Positions 6,617-9,815 of a DNA stretch of 9,815 bases are shown here, in pieces. The stretch is from CAYLNK01 sp964384675. GTDB taxonomy: Bacteria; Acidobacteriota; Thermoanaerobaculia; UBA5066. The DNA lies in assembly GCA_964384675.1 (NCBI GenBank), contig CAYLNK010000265.1:1-9815 (forward strand). Direction: 5' to 3'. Below the pieces are notes generated by a model, which was not told where the DNA came from, did not search any database, and saw only the letters and a program-made list of their open reading frames with translations. How positions within the stretch are numbered: position 1 is the first letter of the stretch; the number at the start of each line of letters is the position of its first letter. A program made the translations under genes and the position numbers.

Positions 6617-8749
6617 ATGGCCACCGAAGTCTCCCCGACCGTCGACCGCTACCATGGCCTGTCGTCCGACGACCTGATCCGGGCGTACCGGCTGATCTAC
6701 ACGTCGCGCCGGGTGGACGACAAGGAGATCCAGCTCAAGCGCCAGAACAAGATCTTCTTCCAGATCTCCGGCGCGGGACACGAGGCGATCCAGATGGCGA
6801 TCGCCTTCGCGATGAAGCCGGGCGTCGACTGGCTCTTCCCGTATTACCGGGACCGCGCGCTCTGCCTGGGCCTGGGCGTGACGCCTTACGAGATGCTCCT
6901 CGACGCCGTCGGCGCGGCCGAGGGGCCCTCCTCGGCCGGGCGCCAGATGCCGTCGCACTGGGGCTCGCGCCGGCTGAACATCTTCACCACCTCGTCCCCG
7001 ACGGCCACCGAGTGCCTGCCGGGGGTCGGCGCGGCCGAGGCGGGGCGCTTCCTGTCCCGCCCGGAGGTCGCCTCGACGCTCGGGCGAGCCGCGGGCGTCG
7101 CCCCGGACGAGGTCGTGGTCGTCACGATCGGCGAGGGCTCCACCTCGGAGGGAGAGTTCTGGGAGGCCTTCAGCTCCGCCTGCACCCTGAAGCTGCCGGT
7201 CGTCTTCGTCGTCGAGGACAACGGCTACGCGATCTCGGTCCCGGTGGAGGTGAACACGCCGGGCGGCTCGATCTCGAAGCTGCTCCGTTCGTACCCGAAT
7301 CTCTTCATCACCGAGGTGGACGGCTGCGACTTCCTCGCCTCCTACGACGCCCTGCGGTACGCCGTCGCGTACGGGCGCGAGCGGAAGGGGCCGTCGCTGG
7401 TGCACGCCCACGTCGTCCGGCCTTACTCCCACTCGCTCTCGGACGACGAGAAGCTGTACCGGCCGGAGGCCGAGCGCAAGAAGGATGCGGAGCGCGATCC
7501 GGTGGCGTCCCTGGGCCGCTTCCTGGTCGACCAGGGGATCCTCGGCGAGGAGTCGCTCCAGCGGCTCCGGGACGAGGTGGACGCCGAGGTGAACCACGCC
7601 TCGGACGAGGCCGCGTCCCGCCCGCAGCCGGCCGCGAGCGAGGTGCTGCGGCACGTCTACTCGCCGGACGTCGACCCGACGTCCGCCGCCTTCGACACCG
7701 AGGACCAGCCCCGCTTCAACGGCCAGCCGACCACGATGGTCGACCTGATCAACGCGTGCCTGAAGGACGAGATGGCGCGCGACCCCCGCATCGCCATGTG
7801 GGGTGAGGACGTGGCCGACGCCTCGCGTTCCGACGTGCTCGGCGAGTGCAAGGGGAAGGGCGGCGTCTTCAAGGTGACGTCCGGCCTCCAGAAGGCGTAC
7901 GGCGCGGCGCGCGTCTTCAACTCGCCGCTCGCCGAGGCGAACATCGTCGGGCGGGCGGCCGGCTGGGCCGCCCGCGGCCTGAAGCCCGTCGTCGAGATCC
8001 AGTTCTTCGACTACATCTGGCCGGCGATGATGCAGCTGCGGGACGAGATCGCGACCACACGCTGGCGCTCGGGCGGCGCCTGGAAGAGCCCGATGGTCGT
8101 ACGGACCGCGATCGGCGGCTACCTGACCGGCGGCGGGCCGTACCACTCCCAGTCGGGCGAGGTGACGTTCACCCACATCCCCGGATTGCGCGTGGTGATG
8201 CCGTCGAACGCCCTCGACGCCAACGGCCTCCTGCGCACCGCGATCCGCTGCGACGACCCGGTGCTGTTCCTGGAGCACAAGCACCTCTACCGCCAGACGC
8301 ACAACAAGGGCGTTTACCCGGGCCAGGAGTTCATGATCCCGTTCGGCAAGGCGCGCACCGTGCGGCCCGGGAAGGACGCGACGCTGGTGACGTACGGCGC
8401 CACCGTCCACCGCAGCGCCGTGGCGGCCCGGAAGGTGGCCGAGGAGACGGGCCTGGAGGTGGAGGTGATCGACCTGCGCTCTCTCGCCCCGTACGACTGG
8501 AACGCCATCGCGACGAGCGTGACGAAGACGAACCGGCTGATCGTGGTCCACGAGGACTGGGTCACCCACGGCTTCGGCGCCGAGCTGGCGGCCCGCGCCG
8601 CCGACGAGCTGTTCGAGCGGCTCGACGCGCCGGTGAAGCGCGTGGGGGCCAAGGACGTCTTCTGCGGCTACGCGCCCGACCTCGAGGACGCGACGCTGCC
8701 ACAGAGCGCCGACATCGAAAGGGAGCTCTTGGCGCTGCTCCGGTACTGA
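6617..8749 (+). CDS. fused E1 alpha/beta 2-oxoacid dehydrogenase, branched-chain (2-oxoisovalerate) type
   Basis: This 710-residue single chain joins the alpha and beta subunits of the thiamine-diphosphate E1 enzyme, which decarboxylates a 2-oxoacid and acylates the lipoyl group of E2. Alpha half (about 1-365): YYRDRAL, the TPP/Mg motif from Gly172-Glu173-Gly174 to Asn202 (EDNGYAIS), and HSLSDDEKLYR (His272 onward), which resembles the phosphorylation loop of branched-chain E1 more than the pyruvate type. Beta half (from about 372): WGEDV, PLAEANIVG with Glu440 placed as the cofactor-activating Glu, and YHSQSGE with His510 placed as the catalytic His. Then come PSNALDANGLL, FLEHKHLYR and a C-terminal transketolase-like domain (LVTYGATVH, HEDWVTHGFG). 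Both halves are intact. The usual GDG is GEG here. No E2 or E3 gene is nearby, so those components must be encoded elsewhere. Substrate could be branched-chain 2-oxoacids, or pyruvate/acetoin less likely. A CRP-like site lies upstream. Confidence 0.92.
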   Translation: MATEVSPTVDRYHGLSSDDLIRAYRLIYTSRRVDDKEIQLKRQNKIFFQISGAGHEAIQMAIAFAMKPGVDWLFPYYRDRALCLGLGVTPYEMLLDAVGAAEGPSSAGRQMPSHWGSRRLNIFTTSSPTATECLPGVGAAEAGRFLSRPEVASTLGRAAGVAPDEVVVVTIGEGSTSEGEFWEAFSSACTLKLPVVFVVEDNGYAISVPVEVNTPGGSISKLLRSYPNLFITEVDGCDFLASYDALRYAVAYGRERKGPSLVHAHVVRPYSHSLSDDEKLYRPEAERKKDAERDPVASLGRFLVDQGILGEESLQRLRDEVDAEVNHASDEAASRPQPAASEVLRHVYSPDVDPTSAAFDTEDQPRFNGQPTTMVDLINACLKDEMARDPRIAMWGEDVADASRSDVLGECKGKGGVFKVTSGLQKAYGAARVFNSPLAEANIVGRAAGWAARGLKPVVEIQFFDYIWPAMMQLRDEIATTRWRSGGAWKSPMVVRTAIGGYLTGGGPYHSQSGEVTFTHIPGLRVVMPSNALDANGLLRTAIRCDDPVLFLEHKHLYRQTHNKGVYPGQEFMIPFGKARTVRPGKDATLVTYGATVHRSAVAARKVAEETGLEVEVIDLRSLAPYDWNAIATSVTKTNRLIVVHEDWVTHGFGAELAARAADELFERLDAPVKRVGAKDVFCGYAPDLEDATLPQSADIERELLALLRY

Positions 8750-8751
8750 CG

Positions 8752-9705
8752 ATGGACGCGGAGGCGTCCCCGGCCCCGCGACGGCGCCGCGCCGTGGCCG
8801 TGGCCGCCGGAATCGCCTTCGCGCTCCTTTCCACCGGGTTCGGCGCGTTCATCGCCGATCCGTTCGGGGCGATCCGGGCGGTCCAGCAGGCGCGCTTGCG
8901 GTCCGCGGGCGCCCGGGTCGAGACGTTCCGCGGGCCATACGGCTCGCGCCTCTCCGTGTACGAGCTCGGCCCGCTCTCGGCCGAGCGCCCGGTGGTGATG
9001 CTGCACGGCCTCGGCGCGGACGCGACGTACTTCACCGGCGCCGCGCTCGCGCTGGCACGGCGCGGCCGCACCGTGCTCCTGCCGGACGCTCCCGGCTCTG
9101 GCGGGAGCGAGCCGCCCCGGGACGAGCGCGGCTGGGGCCTGCCGGCCCGTGTCGCGGCGCTCGATTCGCTCGTCTCGGCGCTGGGCCTCACCAGGATCGA
9201 CCTGGTGGGGCACTCGCTCGGCGGCTGGACGGCGGGCGCATACGCGATCGCGTTCCCGCACCGCGTCGGCCGGCTCGTCCTGGTCGACCCGGGCGGCTTC
9301 TCCCCCGTGGCGCCGGACGAGGTCGGTCCCCTCCGGCAGCGGCTCGCGCCGACGGAGCGGGCCGGAGGCCGCGTGCTGATGGACCTCCTCTTCTTCAGGA
9401 AGCCGTTCCCGGCGGTCGGATTCGTCGTCGACGCGTTCGCGCGGCACTATGGCGGGCCGACGGTGCGACCCACCGTCGAGGCGCTCACCGAGGAGGACGG
9501 GCTCCTCGACCGGGAGGCGCGGCTCCCCGCGGGGACGGCCTTCATCTGGGGAGAGCGCGAGGCGCTCTTCCCGCTCGCGGACGGGCGGCGGGCGGCGTCG
9601 CGCGTTCTCGGCGGACGGCTCTTCGTGATCACCGGAGTGGGCCACGACGGTCCGCTGGAGGCGCCGGACGTGTTCGACGAAGCGCTCGCCCGGGCGCTGA
9701 AGTGA
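8752..9705 (+). CDS. membrane-anchored alpha/beta hydrolase
   Basis: The protein has 317 residues from the ATG at 8752, two bases after the E1 stop, so the pair is almost certainly one transcript with coupled translation; the Shine-Dalgarno is poor. The N-terminus has RRRR (10-13) then one hydrophobic span (about 14-35), a signal anchor or uncleaved signal, placing the domain outside the cytoplasm. The alpha/beta hydrolase fold follows: MLHGLG (His85, oxyanion-hole region), nucleophile elbow GHSLGG with Ser155, and the late VGHDGPLEAP with His298. At the usual acid position (WGxxD) the sequence reads WGERE, so Glu270 would replace Asp. The fold covers esterases, lipases, haloperoxidases and others; the substrate cannot be read. 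Its pairing with a cytoplasmic dehydrogenase does not suggest a shared reaction. The stop codon falls in the first unit of a 57-base tandem repeat. Confidence 0.9.
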   Translation: MDAEASPAPRRRRAVAVAAGIAFALLSTGFGAFIADPFGAIRAVQQARLRSAGARVETFRGPYGSRLSVYELGPLSAERPVVMLHGLGADATYFTGAALALARRGRTVLLPDAPGSGGSEPPRDERGWGLPARVAALDSLVSALGLTRIDLVGHSLGGWTAGAYAIAFPHRVGRLVLVDPGGFSPVAPDEVGPLRQRLAPTERAGGRVLMDLLFFRKPFPAVGFVVDAFARHYGGPTVRPTVEALTEEDGLLDREARLPAGTAFIWGEREALFPLADGRRAASRVLGGRLFVITGVGHDGPLEAPDVFDEALARALK

Positions 9706-9815
9706 TCGGGGGCGGACCGCCGCCCGGTCCTCCCCCGCGCCCCCTCCTGTCGGCCGAAGCGATCGGGGGCGGACCGCCGCCCGGTCCTCCCCCGCGCCCC
9801 CTCCTGTCGGCCGAA
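9699..9815. repeat. 57-bp tandem repeat, at least two copies, cut by the window end
   Basis: Bases 9704-9758 are identical to 9761-9815 (55 bases, period 57). The match also includes GAAG at 9699-9702 and 9756-9759, with one difference, T9703 against C9760, and it stops only because the window ends. The array starts in the last codons of the hydrolase gene. Each unit holds a 12-base inverted repeat. The total copy number cannot be seen. I see no gene in this stretch. Confidence 0.95.
9708..9736 (+). terminator. strong GC hairpin just after the hydrolase stop (repeated at 9765-9793)
   Basis: Arms 9708-9719 and 9725-9736 pair over 11 of 12 positions (one C-T mismatch) around a five-base CCGCC loop, starting two bases after the TGA. 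The core GGACCG/CGGTCC is perfect. The same structure recurs 57 bases later. There is no T tract, so a classical intrinsic terminator is not shown; it could act in 3'-end stabilisation or non-canonical termination. Confidence 0.45.

Noticed and set aside
6527..8569. 680-codon open frame on the - strand, antisense to the E1 gene
   Set aside because: It is the shadow of a highly biased coding gene; the product is Arg/Val/Leu-rich without recognisable domain or start signal.
7846..8751. Long N-terminal extension of the hydrolase frame upstream of 8752
   Set aside because: It lies wholly inside the E1 gene in another frame and has out-of-frame composition; the ATG at 8752 is followed at once by a credible signal anchor.

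Overview
The window is a very GC-rich, gene-dense piece of a bacterial chromosome (by eye close to 70% G+C, third codon positions almost all G or C). Six protein genes lie on the + strand, five complete and one cut by the left edge. Gaps are under 100 bases and several genes overlap or nearly touch. I see no rRNA, tRNA, CRISPR array, insertion sequence or phage gene. The mix of a fused E1 alpha/beta dehydrogenase, an NtrC-type regulator and the Chloroflexi/archaea-type YYY and Agl23-like membrane proteins would suit an uncultured high-GC phylum such as Acidobacteriota, but the taxon is a weak inference.

Left block (1-4050): three genes joined by two identical 4-base GTGA overlaps. They encode a 5'-truncated YYY-family (DUF2298-like) multi-membrane protein, an Agl23-like GT-C-fold membrane protein, and a GT2 polyprenyl-phosphate glycosyltransferase with two C-terminal membrane spans. 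The simplest model is that the GT2 enzyme makes a lipid-phosphate-linked sugar on the cytoplasmic face and the two large membrane proteins use or translocate it on the outer face, in envelope or protein glycosylation. A three-histidine-box membrane desaturase/hydroxylase (4082-5050) follows after a short gap holding a small GC hairpin.

Middle (5093-6517): a complete sigma-54 activator of the NtrC type (receiver, AAA+, Fis-type HTH). Its sigma-54 contact loop reads GAFTNA rather than GAFTGA, and no sensor kinase is in the window.

Right block (6518-9705): a 99-base intergenic region carries a perfect dyad TGTGA-N6-TCACA, identical to the CRP consensus half-sites, overlapping a plausible promoter. 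It precedes a single-chain E1 (alpha+beta) 2-oxoacid dehydrogenase, most like the branched-chain (2-oxoisovalerate) type. Two bases after its stop comes a membrane-anchored alpha/beta hydrolase. No E2 or E3 gene is present here.

Right end (9704-9815): a 57-base tandem repeat, at least two copies, begins in the hydrolase stop codon. Each copy contains a strong GC hairpin. The second copy matches the first for exactly 55 bases and then the window ends, which is what a short-k assembly stopping in a tandem repeat would look like. I did not find a convincing wholly new system. The points most worth a second look are the glycosylation cassette, the CRP-like operator and the terminal repeat.
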